Positions 6,082-14,502 of a DNA stretch of 64,000 bases are shown here, in pieces. The stretch's first letter is position 1. Every line of letters starts with the position of its first letter. A model generated the notes under the pieces. The model saw only the letters and a list, made by a program, of their open reading frames with translations, searched no databases and was not told the origin of the DNA. Made by a program: the position numbers and the translations under genes. Source of the stretch: an uncultured Prevotella sp. (lineage in GTDB: Bacteria > Bacteroidota > Bacteroidia > Bacteroidales > Bacteroidaceae); assembly GCA_900314995.1 (NCBI GenBank), contig OMXK01000007.1, positions 1-64,000 of the forward strand. The letters are read 5' to 3'.

Positions 6082-6381
6082 ATGGAGAAAATAGTAAGAA
6101 TCAAGAGCCAGGGGCCGCTGCAGCAGCGGAACTGGACAAATCCGAGAACTAATGAGAGTATTCTGATCTCAAGTATTGAATTCCTGTTGACCGATGGTAT
6201 TGACACTTTCGTGGCTGAGGTTACTGACCAGCAGGCTCTTTCCCTCAGCAAGAATCCGCTAGATCAGCAACTCGTCTACAGCGTACAGTGTCGTATTGAC
6301 ATTAGCGAAAAGAAGAATGATCAGACGGGCGAAGTGCGCCATTTCAACAAGATCCGTATCTCAAAAATCCAGGCTGTATGA
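6082..6381 (+). CDS. Small hypothetical protein, first gene of the primase module
   Basis: 99 residues: MEKIVRIKSQGPLQQRNWTN, then a strand-rich body ending RHFNKIRISKIQAV. The strand spacing could suit an OB-fold single-stranded-DNA-binding protein, a common partner of primases, but no diagnostic motif is visible, so this is only a suggestion. It overlaps the next gene by 4 bp (ATGA), indicating coupled translation. Clearly expressed in a module with the VirE_N-DUF3987 gene. Confidence 0.5.
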   Translation: MEKIVRIKSQGPLQQRNWTNPRTNESILISSIEFLLTDGIDTFVAEVTDQQALSLSKNPLDQQLVYSVQCRIDISEKKNDQTGEVRHFNKIRISKIQAV

Positions 6382-7013
6382 TCACGATTGCTTATAATGA
6401 GCGTTACGGTACGCTGGAGCGGCTGTATTTTGCGGGACTCGACGCGGATAAACGCCCGATGTGGCTGACGCTGAAACCTGGGGAACCGATTGTGAACACA
6501 GTTAATTCGGAAAGGATTTTGGGCAGGCAGGTCTACTGCCATCTTTGTCTGGAAGGCGAAGAGGCTTCCGCTTCTGTGATTGTCCGGGTCTTGGGGCTGG
6601 CATTAGAGGTGAGACCAGGGAGTTTTGCCATGCTCATGACGGAGACTCTTCGGGAGCTGAGGGCTATGAACGTGAGGTGGAAAAAGGAACCGGTAGAACT
6701 GGTGTTCACAGTCTACGACGAAGGCGAGGAAGATGACAACCGTTATCATCTGACGGTTAGGGATGGGGTGGGCATAAATATGGTGACAGATGCCTATTTC
6801 AGGACTTTCTCCGACACGGTTCTTGCCGTCACCCTTTACCTGTCTATCCTCAGAAAACATACGGGAATCCCGATAACGGGCCTGAAGCTGAGGGCTCCGA
6901 AAAAGCTGATCGCCAACTGGAAGAAGAAAAGTCCCGGTGCGTTCAACGACTACGCAGCCTTTGAGGACGAGTCTGACGATTACGAAGACAGGCACATTAT
7001 AGACTTTGTATGA
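6378..7013 (+). CDS. Hypothetical protein of the primase module
   Basis: 211 residues of no family I recognise. It has a strand-rich N-terminal half, a helix around LMTETLRELRAMNVRWKKEP, a second alpha/beta part with DTVLAVTLYLSILRKHTGIP, and a very acidic tail (AFEDESDDYEDRHIIDF). Acidic C-terminal tails are common on single-stranded-DNA-binding proteins and their partners, which would fit the setting, but this is inference. The start overlaps the preceding stop as ATGA. Confidence 0.5.
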   Translation: MITIAYNERYGTLERLYFAGLDADKRPMWLTLKPGEPIVNTVNSERILGRQVYCHLCLEGEEASASVIVRVLGLALEVRPGSFAMLMTETLRELRAMNVRWKKEPVELVFTVYDEGEEDDNRYHLTVRDGVGINMVTDAYFRTFSDTVLAVTLYLSILRKHTGIPITGLKLRAPKKLIANWKKKSPGAFNDYAAFEDESDDYEDRHIIDFV

Positions 7014-7047
7014 AAATTTACTATTCATCATTTAAACTATAAGGATT

Positions 7048-7542
7048 ATGGCAACAAAACAATTGATTGAGGGAGGTTTCGACGTGAGACCTCAGAGCAA
7101 ACCCGACGTCAGCGTGCGTGGCAGGCTGCTGAAGTGGAAGGATTCAGACTACGTGGCCTTCGAGCCGCAGAAAGCCCGTGAAACCCCTGCACGGACGGTG
7201 CTGAAGGAGAAGAAGGGGGGCTGCTTCTACAAGAACGAGGGGGATAAGGAGAACTCGTTCTCGCTGCACGTGAACGTGGACGGCTCAGAGAAATATCCTG
7301 CCTACGCCGCGCTGGAGAAGGCCACGGAGATCCTGAAGCCGCTGATGAAGGAGGAGCCGAGGATCAACGTGAAGAAGTTCTTCGAGGATACCCCGGAACT
7401 GAAGGTGTGGCACAGAAAGGTTGACCGACAGCTCTGCGCGATGATCACCATCGACAGCTCGGTGCCTCAGGAACGGATGTCGTCGCAGCTGTTCCGTCTG
7501 GCCTCGGAGGTGAACAAGATCATCAACGCTAACAAGTTCTGA
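7048..7542 (+). CDS. Hypothetical protein preceding the primase gene
   Basis: 164 residues, starting MATKQLIEGGFDVRPQSKPD. It is rich in Lys/Glu and ends in a helical segment (RMSSQLFRLASEVNKIINAN). No motif or family is recognised. It lies 35 bp after the previous gene and 4 bp before the VirE_N-DUF3987 gene, and its G+C-rich codon use matches that gene, so it belongs to the same module and probably works with it. Confidence 0.5.
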   Translation: MATKQLIEGGFDVRPQSKPDVSVRGRLLKWKDSDYVAFEPQKARETPARTVLKEKKGGCFYKNEGDKENSFSLHVNVDGSEKYPAYAALEKATEILKPLMKEEPRINVKKFFEDTPELKVWHRKVDRQLCAMITIDSSVPQERMSSQLFRLASEVNKIINANKF

Positions 7543-7546
7543 AGAT

Positions 7547-10150
7547 ATGGCATTCAGTTATCAGAAGAATTTCGGACTACCTACGGAGAATGTCAGCCAT
7601 GAGCTGATGTTCTCCCTCCTGAGAGACCATAACTCGAAGTGGATGGTGGCTAAGATCCGCGAAATCAAGTCCACCGCCCATGAGCGCGACTGGACGCAGG
7701 ATAAGGACTTCAAGGAGTGGATGAAGCGACTGCCGGCGAAACAGCAGGAGGCACTGGCCAAGAAGACGCCCGAGGAGCTCGGACTGGTATGGGCTGACGA
7801 GCTGAAGAAAGACCTGCCGCTGGTGACCTTCATCGGCAACTTCGACGAGACGTGGACGAATCCTGTGCAGAAGCCTGGGAAACCCAAAAAGGAGCCGAGG
7901 CTGGGACGCTGGCGCAAGAAGGAGGGGCTGCGGCTGAACGGTCTCTGTGTGATGGATCTGGACCACGTGGTGAAGAGTCACGCCCCCGAGGACGTGAGGC
8001 GATGGTGGAAGCAGGTGGCAGCACACCTCGACCTCACCGAAATCGGCATCAAGATGGTGTACGTGTCGGCATCGGGCGACGGCGTGAAGGTGGTGTTCAA
8101 GGCGCGTATGGAATGGGGCAACATCATCGACAACCAGCACAAGATGGCGGAGTTCCTGGGCATTCCGCAGTTCGTGGATGAAAAATGCAAGGACGGCAGC
8201 CGCGGCCATTTCATCACCACCGAGGAGGATATTATTTTTATTGACGAACATAACTTTTATGATTACTACAATGAAACATTCGATCAAAAATGGACTCCTG
8301 AATACAGGAGCGGTCATTCTCAGCCCACTCTGCCTTTTGCTGCTGGCAGCGGCATGGCTGACAGTCATCCCGGGAGCAACAGTTGTCAGAGTGCTACAAC
8401 AGCCGACGGAAAAGATGACAAAGCAGACCATCAGACTGCTGATGATCTGACCTACAACGGGGTTGCCATCTCGAAGATCATCGAGGCATGGCTGGGGGGA
8501 TCCGTTCCCATGGACGGCGAGCGCCACGATACCATGCGCAAACTCTCGCTAGATCTCCGCTACATTCTGGACAACAGTCCCACGAGGATCATGAAGGCCT
8601 TCGAGAGCCAGAAATGGATTCAGGATCTGATTGCCGAGGGTGACCCCGTGGAAGCGACTGTGGAAGGTGCCTGCAAGCGGCAATACGGTGACAAAAAACC
8701 TATCCGGCTGAAGGAGGTGCTGATGGCAGTAGGTGCCCTGGGACCGCAACAGGCGGGGGAGAATGTAGCTCATCCGCTCTTTCAGGATCTGCAGAGATGG
8801 GGTGAGCAGATAGAACAGCTGTTCGACTACTTCCCCCTGATGCGGGAGATCTGTCACGGACAGCGGGTGACGGCCTATCCCTGTGCCCTGTTTACGGGGG
8901 CGGCCTTCCTCGGAACGGACATGACACGCACATGGTATTTCTATTACTACCAGCCCGAAGTGGAGCGTCGCCTGAACTACTGCATCTATGTGATCGGCGA
9001 CCCGACATCCGGCAAGTCGTTTGCCTCCAATCTGTATCAGCATCTGGCCGCGCCGCTCATCGATGCCGACAAGCTGGGCAACGATGCCATCAACCGCTAC
9101 AAGAAGGCGGTAAAGGAACGCACTACCAGCAGCAAGGAACAGAAGAAGGAACCCCTGAAACAGCCGGAAGTGATGGTTCGCGTGCATGGTCCCCGAACGG
9201 CCAACGGCGTGTTCATAGAGGATATGAACAGGGCCGTGGAGATGGTGGGCGACAAGAAGATGCACCTGCACATGCTGACCTTCGACTCGGAACTGGACTC
9301 GTCGACCAATGCCTCGAAGGGTGGTCAATGGATCGACAAGAGCACGATGGAACTGAAAGCCTTCCACAACGAGGAGGACAACCAGCAGTATAAGAACGTG
9401 GACTCCGTGAACGGCCCCTTCAACGTGTACTGGAACTATGTCTATACAGGCACGCCGATCGCGCTGAAGAAGAAGGTGACCGAATCCAACTTCGGCAGTG
9501 GCCTTGCCACCCGACTGGCATGTATCCCCATGCCCGACTCCAACTTCAAGATGATTCCCCTGTCGCGTTGCAGCCATGTGGATCGGGAGCGTATCGAGAA
9601 GATGAGGTCGTGGGCTTACAAGCTCGACAAGGTGAGCGGTGAGCTGCCCGTGTGGCCGCTGGTTGAGGAGATATGGAATTGGAGTAACGAGCGCCTGCTG
9701 CTGGCCTCCATCGACAACGACAGGGCCGACGAGATGCTGATCATGCGCGTGGGCTACTATGCTATCGCCGTATCCGTGCCCTTCATCCTGATGCGCCACT
9801 GGGACGAGTGGCAGGCCAGCAGAACCCTGACCATCGACGAGAAGGACATCGAACTGTGTATGCTCATACTCGACATCCAGTATAAGACGCAGCACTTCTT
9901 CTTCGGCAAGTATGCCTACAACTATTATGATAATAAGGACAACGAGGTCAACCAGAACAAGCGCCGCAGGGGCAAGACCATTGCAGCCTTCGACAGCCTG
10001 CCTGATGAGTTCAAGACCGAAGACGTTGAGAGGGCTTTCAACACAAGCAGGGATTGTGCGTATGTCATTATCGGCAGATTTAAGAAGGACAAGCTGATTG
10101 ATAAGATCAGTTCAGACAGGTTCAAGAAACTGCGTATGTCTCTTGATTAG
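7547..10150 (+). CDS. VirE_N-DUF3987 protein, predicted primase-helicase
   Basis: 867 residues. Residues 80-250 match the VirE N-terminal (BT4734-like) domain, with LCVMDLDHV (133-141) and SASGDGVKVVF (174-184), acidic and SGDG motifs consistent with a primase-type active site. Residues 265-300 are a Ser/Gly/Asp-rich linker. From about 420 comes DUF3987 with a Walker A motif GDPTSGKS (484-491), an ATPase region and GSGLATRLACIP. The VirE_N-DUF3987 pair recurs in Bacteroidales next to HU-like, DUF4248 and amidase genes. A primer synthesis/unwinding role for an integrated element is inferred. The linker DNA also holds an overlapping ORF for a hydrophobic peptide (8271-8450). Confidence 0.85.
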   Translation: MAFSYQKNFGLPTENVSHELMFSLLRDHNSKWMVAKIREIKSTAHERDWTQDKDFKEWMKRLPAKQQEALAKKTPEELGLVWADELKKDLPLVTFIGNFDETWTNPVQKPGKPKKEPRLGRWRKKEGLRLNGLCVMDLDHVVKSHAPEDVRRWWKQVAAHLDLTEIGIKMVYVSASGDGVKVVFKARMEWGNIIDNQHKMAEFLGIPQFVDEKCKDGSRGHFITTEEDIIFIDEHNFYDYYNETFDQKWTPEYRSGHSQPTLPFAAGSGMADSHPGSNSCQSATTADGKDDKADHQTADDLTYNGVAISKIIEAWLGGSVPMDGERHDTMRKLSLDLRYILDNSPTRIMKAFESQKWIQDLIAEGDPVEATVEGACKRQYGDKKPIRLKEVLMAVGALGPQQAGENVAHPLFQDLQRWGEQIEQLFDYFPLMREICHGQRVTAYPCALFTGAAFLGTDMTRTWYFYYYQPEVERRLNYCIYVIGDPTSGKSFASNLYQHLAAPLIDADKLGNDAINRYKKAVKERTTSSKEQKKEPLKQPEVMVRVHGPRTANGVFIEDMNRAVEMVGDKKMHLHMLTFDSELDSSTNASKGGQWIDKSTMELKAFHNEEDNQQYKNVDSVNGPFNVYWNYVYTGTPIALKKKVTESNFGSGLATRLACIPMPDSNFKMIPLSRCSHVDRERIEKMRSWAYKLDKVSGELPVWPLVEEIWNWSNERLLLASIDNDRADEMLIMRVGYYAIAVSVPFILMRHWDEWQASRTLTIDEKDIELCMLILDIQYKTQHFFFGKYAYNYYDNKDNEVNQNKRRRGKTIAAFDSLPDEFKTEDVERAFNTSRDCAYVIIGRFKKDKLIDKISSDRFKKLRMSLD

Positions 10151-10156
10151 TCGCAA

Positions 10157-10183
10157 ATCTAACATCTATCATCTAACATAAGG
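10157..10183. repeat. Third copy of the TCTAACA-type repeat
   Basis: ATCTAACATCTATCATCTAA followed by CATAAGG, in the gap between the primase gene and the M15 peptidase gene. It nearly equals the copy at 971-996 and lies in the same orientation. Confidence 0.6.
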
Positions 10184-10186
10184 TTT

Positions 10187-10765
10187 ATGGATAAAGTAGA
10201 AATTAACAAGACTATCAAACTTTCCGAGCACTTGGCTTTGCCGAGTGAGGCTGCGCTCAGCCATTTGAGCGAGCTCAATGGCGTTCACTTAACGCCTCAC
10301 TTTTCGCTCGCTGAGTTAACCACGACGAGTGTGAGAACTGCGGATGGTAATATTCCCAGTCATGTAGCCATTGAGAATCTGAAGAGGGTCTGCAAATGGC
10401 TTGAGGAACTCAGGTATAGCTATAACACGCTGTATTGTCTGAAGCCTGGGGAGGATTATGAGACCTCGGAGAATGTCGAGGGGATTATCATCAATTCGGG
10501 CTATCGCTCACCGGCGGTGAACAAGCTGGCGGGTGGGGTAGCGACCTCGAATCATTTGACGGGGTGCGCGGTCGATATCCGCGTCGCGGGCAAAGAACAG
10601 CTCATCCGTTATGCCTGCATTCTGATCGACATCGCCGACGACACTGATCAGGACTTCGATGAGCTCCTCCTCGAACACGGCTCTAACGGTGTCATCTGGC
10701 TGCATTTCGCCGTCCGTCCTCCCGGTCAGCATAACCGCCGCAAGATCAATTTCCTGCAAGGGTAA
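10187..10765 (+). CDS. Peptidase M15A family protein (murein endopeptidase or carboxypeptidase)
   Basis: 192 residues. After a short N-terminal region with LTPHFSLAELTTT (typical start of this family), the core has INSGYRSPAVNKLAGG and the zinc-binding SNHLTGCAVDIRV, with a later His in the WLHFAV segment. These match the metal site of M15A D-Ala-D-Ala peptidases, which cut cross-links in peptidoglycan. There is no signal peptide, as in phage-type lysins. It takes the place that an amidase usually holds behind VirE_N-DUF3987, and an amidase remnant lies 0.7 kb further on. Confidence 0.85.
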   Translation: MDKVEINKTIKLSEHLALPSEAALSHLSELNGVHLTPHFSLAELTTTSVRTADGNIPSHVAIENLKRVCKWLEELRYSYNTLYCLKPGEDYETSENVEGIIINSGYRSPAVNKLAGGVATSNHLTGCAVDIRVAGKEQLIRYACILIDIADDTDQDFDELLLEHGSNGVIWLHFAVRPPGQHNRRKINFLQG

Positions 10766-11460
10766 TCTGCTTTGAGGTAATCTTTCCTCCTGTTACCACT
10801 ATCATGAGATCAGGTTCGCGTAAAGGAACCTGATTCTCTTTCTTGTTATACTCGCGGATAAGCCGCTTCAACTCCACAAGATGTGACGCTCCGTCTTCAA
10901 TCTCCTTGCTACCCAACTTACATTCGATCAGTGCGTAGCGGCCGTCTCCCAGATGCAGCACGAGATCTGACTCGAGCCCATAGCGGTCTCTATAATGTGA
11001 GATATGACTATCGAAATCAAGCGTATATGACTTAAAGTCACGAATGCACATCTGCTCGAAGATAAAGCCAAAGGTCTTCAACTGGGTCAGCAATGACTCG
11101 GGCGTTAGCGCCAATGTGGCAACAGTAATAGATGGGTCGACAAAAGCGCGCTTGGGACCTGTACGGATGGCTGTCTTGCTGCGAATGGCCGGACACCAGG
11201 CATCAAGGTCACATATCACGAAAAGCTTACGCAGTGCTCCTACATAGTCATCAAAAGTCGGCTCCGTACAAGACACCTCGCCAGAAGATGCCACATCCGC
11301 AATCAGCGTAGATTTCTTTGACAGAGTGGATATATTTCTTGCATAAGCACGCATAATCATTCGTGTCAGCAGCTCATCGCGCGAAACACCGTCCACTCGG
11401 CTGATATCCTCAGCGCACACGGTCTTTACATAATTGCGAGCAACCAGCGTTTCACCGTTG
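10746..11460 (-). pseudogene. AAA+/DUF4143 ATPase, 5'-truncated remnant
   Basis: Leftward reading frame coding about 235 residues. It begins in ETLVARNYVKTVC and DISRVDGVSRDELLTRMIMR, then MRAYARNISTLSKKSTLIAD, and ends in a DUF4143-type nuclease-like part with ALIECKLGSKEIEDG. This is the C-terminal half of the common Bacteroidetes AAA+ family; the Walker A and B half is missing. The frame stays open rightwards to 11834, but that stretch is only the antisense of the amidase fragment. The break near 11460 coincides with the break in that amidase. The 3' end overlaps the M15 gene by 20 bp. Confidence 0.8.
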
Positions 11461-11462
11461 AA

Positions 11463-11825
11463 ATGCTCAAGGCCTGTCACAACGCCCGTTTCCATGGCAA
11501 AGGCATTGGTTATCACTATTACATTGAGAAGGATGGAAAGGTATTCCAGACCCGTGATGAGAGTGAGGTCGGCATGCATGCCCGTCATTATAATGCTCAT
11601 TCCATCGGCATCTGCTACGAGGGAGGTCTCGACGAGAAAGGCCATGAAGCCGACACCCGGACTCCTGCCCAGCGAGCAGCCCTCATTGCCCTGCTCCGCG
11701 CCTTGAAAGCCGATTACCCCGATGCCGAGATCATGGGCCACTGTGAACTCGAAGGTGTCCACAAAGCCTGCCCCTCGTTCTCCTGCCAAGAGTACAGAGA
11801 TTACTTCGAAGGCCTGGTCAACTAA
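11463..11825 (+). pseudogene. N-acetylmuramoyl-L-alanine amidase, 5'-truncated remnant
   Basis: About 120 residues of an Amidase_2 domain: FHGKGIGYHYYIEKDGKVFQ, then VGMHARHYNAHSIGICYEGG, RTPAQRAALIALL, MGHCEL and ACPSFS. The zinc-binding and catalytic residues of this part are present, but the beginning of the domain (usually an IxxHCSAT strand with the first zinc His) is absent. Its 5' end meets the truncated ATPase. Amidases of this type are the usual last gene of VirE_N-DUF3987 clusters. Followed by a strong terminator, so the 3' end is native. Probably inactive. Confidence 0.8.
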
Positions 11826-11835
11826 CCTCCTCAAG

Positions 11836-11873
11836 CGACTGGAAATGCCATTGGTTCATTTCCAGTCGTTTTT
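11836..11873 (+). terminator. Rho-independent terminator after the amidase remnant
   Basis: Perfect 12-bp stem CGACTGGAAATG / CATTTCCAGTCG with a 9-nt loop, then TTTTT. Confidence 0.85.
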
Positions 11874-11898
11874 GAATTTTAATACCCTTGTCATCAGC

Positions 11899-11978
11899 AA
11901 ATATAAAACGTTTTTTGCTGTTTAAACTACAAAAAGTGCTCTAATTTTTTGCAGTTTAAAATATAAATCGTATCTTTG
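11899..11978 (+). promoter_or_regulatory. vapBC promoter with paired direct repeats
   Basis: TATCTTTG at 11971-11978 is the -7 box. TTTTTTGCnGTTTAAA occurs at 11911-11926 and 11945-11960 (34 bp apart), and AAATATAAAwCG at 11899-11910 and 11959-11970. Type II toxin-antitoxin operons are usually autorepressed, so these are likely operator sites. Confidence 0.5.
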
Positions 11979-12003
11979 CGACCGGTAGTAAAAAGAAGCA
12001 ATT

Positions 12004-12246
12004 ATGACAGCATTAGAACTGAATGCGGAGATATACCGCGCCATGGGCGAGATAGCCAATGATGAAACGTTATTGGCCAAGGTGCTTAAGTATGTGAAGG
12101 GACTCGCTCCTGCGAAAAAGGCAAAGGATGATGCGGGATGGGCAACACGTTTTGTGGGTGCCTGGGAGGATGATCGTACTGCAGATGAGATTGTCAATGA
12201 CATTCGCAGTGCCAGGTCTACAAACAATATTGATATCGATTTATGA
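12004..12246 (+). CDS. Antitoxin of a VapBC-type pair
   Basis: 80 residues: MTALELNAEIYRAMGEIAND, then a Lys/Ala linker and a C-terminal FVGAWEDDRTADEIVNDIRS segment. The WEDDRTADEIVxDIR pattern is common at the C-terminus of antitoxins that wrap around PIN toxins. The N-terminal half is helical; no classical AbrB or RHH motif stands out. It overlaps the PIN toxin gene by 4 bp (ATGA), the usual antitoxin-first arrangement. It should neutralise the toxin and probably represses the operon with it. Confidence 0.75.
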   Translation: MTALELNAEIYRAMGEIANDETLLAKVLKYVKGLAPAKKAKDDAGWATRFVGAWEDDRTADEIVNDIRSARSTNNIDIDL

Positions 12247-12641
12247 AAGGCTACCTTCTTGATACAAGTACCTGTGTAGCTATCTTCAGGGGTAACCGCG
12301 AGGTAGCTGACAGAATGGAAAAGGTTGGAAAAGATAAGTGTTTCATTTCCCAGATTGTTGTCGCTGAACTACTCTTTGGAGCATACAAAAGCAATCGTGT
12401 AGAAGAGAACTTGAAACAGACGCACGCTTTCATAGAGGAAATGAATGTCCTGCCTTTTGAAGAGTGCTTGGAGACCTTCGCCAAAGAAAGGGTAGCGTTA
12501 TGGAATGCAGGCAAGCCCATTGAGGATTTTGACTTGCTCATCGGTTGTGCTGCTAAGGCTGCAGACTTGACCATTGTGACACACAATGTTAAGCACTTCA
12601 GTCATATCGATGGTCTTATAATTGAAGATTGGATAGCATAA
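12243..12641 (+). CDS. vapC: PIN-domain toxin VapC
   Basis: 132 residues with PIN-domain signatures: YLLDTSTCVAIFRGN (Asp7 as first acidic residue), ISQIVVAELLFGA (Glu around 41), and IEDFDLLIGCAAKAADLTIV followed by THNVKHFSHI. These acidic residues bind the metal ion of a Mg-dependent RNase; VapC toxins usually cut tRNA or rRNA. Length is normal for VapC. The upstream overlapping gene is the antitoxin. I see no sign of damage. Confidence 0.9.
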   Translation: MKGYLLDTSTCVAIFRGNREVADRMEKVGKDKCFISQIVVAELLFGAYKSNRVEENLKQTHAFIEEMNVLPFEECLETFAKERVALWNAGKPIEDFDLLIGCAAKAADLTIVTHNVKHFSHIDGLIIEDWIA

Positions 12642-12652
12642 TTCGGTATGTT

Positions 12653-13117
12653 TTATGAAATACCAGCTAGCTGGTATTCTCGATGACGCAGACGCGGCCG
12701 GACTGGCACATCCAGTCTTCGTGTTCTTTCAGTTCTTTTTCGGAGCGGAGTACCCAGCAAAGAGGGGAGTCCGCGATAGCGTCCCAACATCTCAATGGCG
12801 GATTGGAGCATCTCGGTATCTTTGTCTGTCAGGTCGGTCTTGAAGATGGAGAAACCGGGGTCGGAATAATAATAACAATAGTCGCCACTCTTCATCTTAC
12901 GAGTGACGATAGGCGCATTATAACCATAAGAGTCGCGCATGATCTTGATGTCTGCCCGCAGGGTACGGTCAGGAATGTCAAAATGATCGTCAACGAGGTC
13001 TCTGAACACCTCGTTGATTTCATCCTTGAGTTGCTCGAATGTCTTGGGCGAGACACGATTTCTGAAGCATCTGTCCAAGATCCGATAACGCAGCTGCGCA
13101 TTCTTGTTGGTTGCCAT
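12653..13117 (-). pseudogene. WYL-type transcriptional regulator, 3'-truncated remnant
   Basis: Residues 1-117, MATNKNAQLRYRILDRCFRN through RTLRADIKIM and DTEMLQSAIEMLGRYRGLPS, match the N-terminal winged helix and following helices of the Bacteroidetes WYL regulators, which are normally over 300 residues. After RGLPS the frame continues only as an Arg-rich tail (TERTRRLDVPVRPRLRHREY), and the WYL ligand-binding domain is missing. WYL proteins often regulate defence and R-M genes, so this may be a relic of an earlier defence locus. The head could still bind DNA. Confidence 0.7.
12659..12678. repeat. 20-bp perfect palindrome between convergent genes
   Basis: AATACCAGCTAGCTGGTATT, 17 bp after the vapC stop and overlapping the 3' end of the leftward WYL remnant. 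There is no T-tract, so it may not terminate transcription by itself. It could instead be a protein-binding site or the footprint of an excision. Confidence 0.6.
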
Positions 13118-13148
13118 TACCTTAATTATATATTACAAATTGTCTCTG

Positions 13149-14492
13149 TTATTTGCTGCGATCTTTCAGGAAACGTTTCAGAAGGAAGGCCAAGAAGTAG
13201 GGGAAAGTGTAGAACTTGCCGTTATAGCCGATGTTCTTGTACCCCAGTTTGATACCATATTTCACATCAGGATAGGAGTCCCAATTTATCAGATTGTTCA
13301 GCGAGGCAGTGGCGCCGTCCTTGGCCTTGACCTCTACAGGTATCAGCGAATCGGCATCACGGATAAAGAAATCCATTTCCAAAGAGGGATTGTCGTGCTT
13401 GTAGAAATAAAGTTGTTCATAGCCTGACTTGCGGAGCATTTCGCCAACCATATTCTCGTAGATGGCACCTTTGTATGTTCCGAAGTTCTTGTTGGCACGC
13501 AGATCTTCCTGTGCTTCCTCGTCAAGCGAGGCAATCAGCAGGCCTGTATCGTGATAATATATCTTGTAGTAGTCGGTATCGTAATTGCCTTTCAATGGCA
13601 ACTCCACATTGCTAAGGCAATAGCATACGTTGATGACGCCAGCTTCTTTCAGCCATTCCACAGCACCGATATATTCTCTGCTTCTGGCCCCCTTGGCTAT
13701 CTTGGTAATCTGATATTTCTTGTTCTCTTTGGCCAGGAAAGTGGATATATGGCTGTAAACGGCCAAAACCTTGGCTTTATCTGTAGCCTTGGCATATTTG
13801 GTAATATCTTCCTCGTAGTCTTTCAGCAACTGGCGCTGTAGTTTCAGGGTTCCACCGTAATGACCGTTGTCGATATACATCTTTACCACTTCGGGCATTC
13901 CGCCCAGACTCATGTAGTCGCGGAACAGGTCGGTCATCGTATCCAGTTCAAGCTGTGAGAATGGCTGCAAGGCAGTCATATGCTGATAAAGATTGTCTAT
14001 CTGTTCTGCCGAATAGCCTTTTGCCCACAAGAACTCCTCAAAGTCCATGGAGTGCATCTCGAAGTCTTCCTTGTAACCTACTGCGTTAGATTCGATTTCC
14101 TCATAGTAGATACCCATCATCGAACCGGAGCAGATGACATCGTAGCGACCATCCTGACAAAATGATTTCAGCGAGGTAGCACAGTCGGGGCATTTCTGCA
14201 ACTCGTCGAAGAAAATCAGTGTTTTATTGGGTATGAACTTCCAATTCGGTTCAAGCAATGAGATGTTTTTGATAATCGTTTCAACCTCATAGCCATCATC
14301 GAAGATTGCCCTGAACTTTTTTTGAAGCACAAAATTGATTTCGATGACCGATTCGTAGTTGGCTTTACCGAATGCCCGGATGGATTCAGTCTTACCAACC
14401 TGCCGGGCACCTTTCACGATCAGCGGTTTTCTTTCCGGATTGTTTTTCCAGTCCAGAAGATACTTGTCAATCTTTCTTTTTAGCAGTTCCAT
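13149..14492 (-). CDS. AAA+ ATPase with C-terminal DUF4143 domain
   Basis: 447 residues. Walker A GARQVGKT (28-35), Walker B within KTLIFFDELQKC, then ICSGSMMGIYY, a helical middle, and a C-terminal DUF4143 part with the nuclease-like MDFFIRDADSLIPVEVKAKDG. The family is very common in Bacteroidetes and archaea, often in many copies; its function is not established, and a role in defence or as a selfish toxin-like unit has been suggested. ATG 14492 is preferred over in-frame upstream codons because the minus-strand TATATTTG box lies at 14519-14526. Four 32-bp-spaced repeats surround and precede this promoter. Confidence 0.85.
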   Translation of the reverse strand: MELLKRKIDKYLLDWKNNPERKPLIVKGARQVGKTESIRAFGKANYESVIEINFVLQKKFRAIFDDGYEVETIIKNISLLEPNWKFIPNKTLIFFDELQKCPDCATSLKSFCQDGRYDVICSGSMMGIYYEEIESNAVGYKEDFEMHSMDFEEFLWAKGYSAEQIDNLYQHMTALQPFSQLELDTMTDLFRDYMSLGGMPEVVKMYIDNGHYGGTLKLQRQLLKDYEEDITKYAKATDKAKVLAVYSHISTFLAKENKKYQITKIAKGARSREYIGAVEWLKEAGVINVCYCLSNVELPLKGNYDTDYYKIYYHDTGLLIASLDEEAQEDLRANKNFGTYKGAIYENMVGEMLRKSGYEQLYFYKHDNPSLEMDFFIRDADSLIPVEVKAKDGATASLNNLINWDSYPDVKYGIKLGYKNIGYNGKFYTFPYFLAFLLKRFLKDRSK

Positions 14493-14502
14493 GTTTGTAA
14501 TG

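Noticed and set aside
8932-9393. 153-codon ORF within the primase gene
   Set aside because: Shadow in a high-G+C stretch of DUF3987, lacking start context or protein-like pattern; unlike 8271-8450 it has no distinct structural feature.
11463-11834. Extension of the leftward ATPase frame to a 362-residue protein
   Set aside because: The N-terminal third is the antisense of the amidase fragment and has no ATPase features; only the part below about 11460 matches the family.
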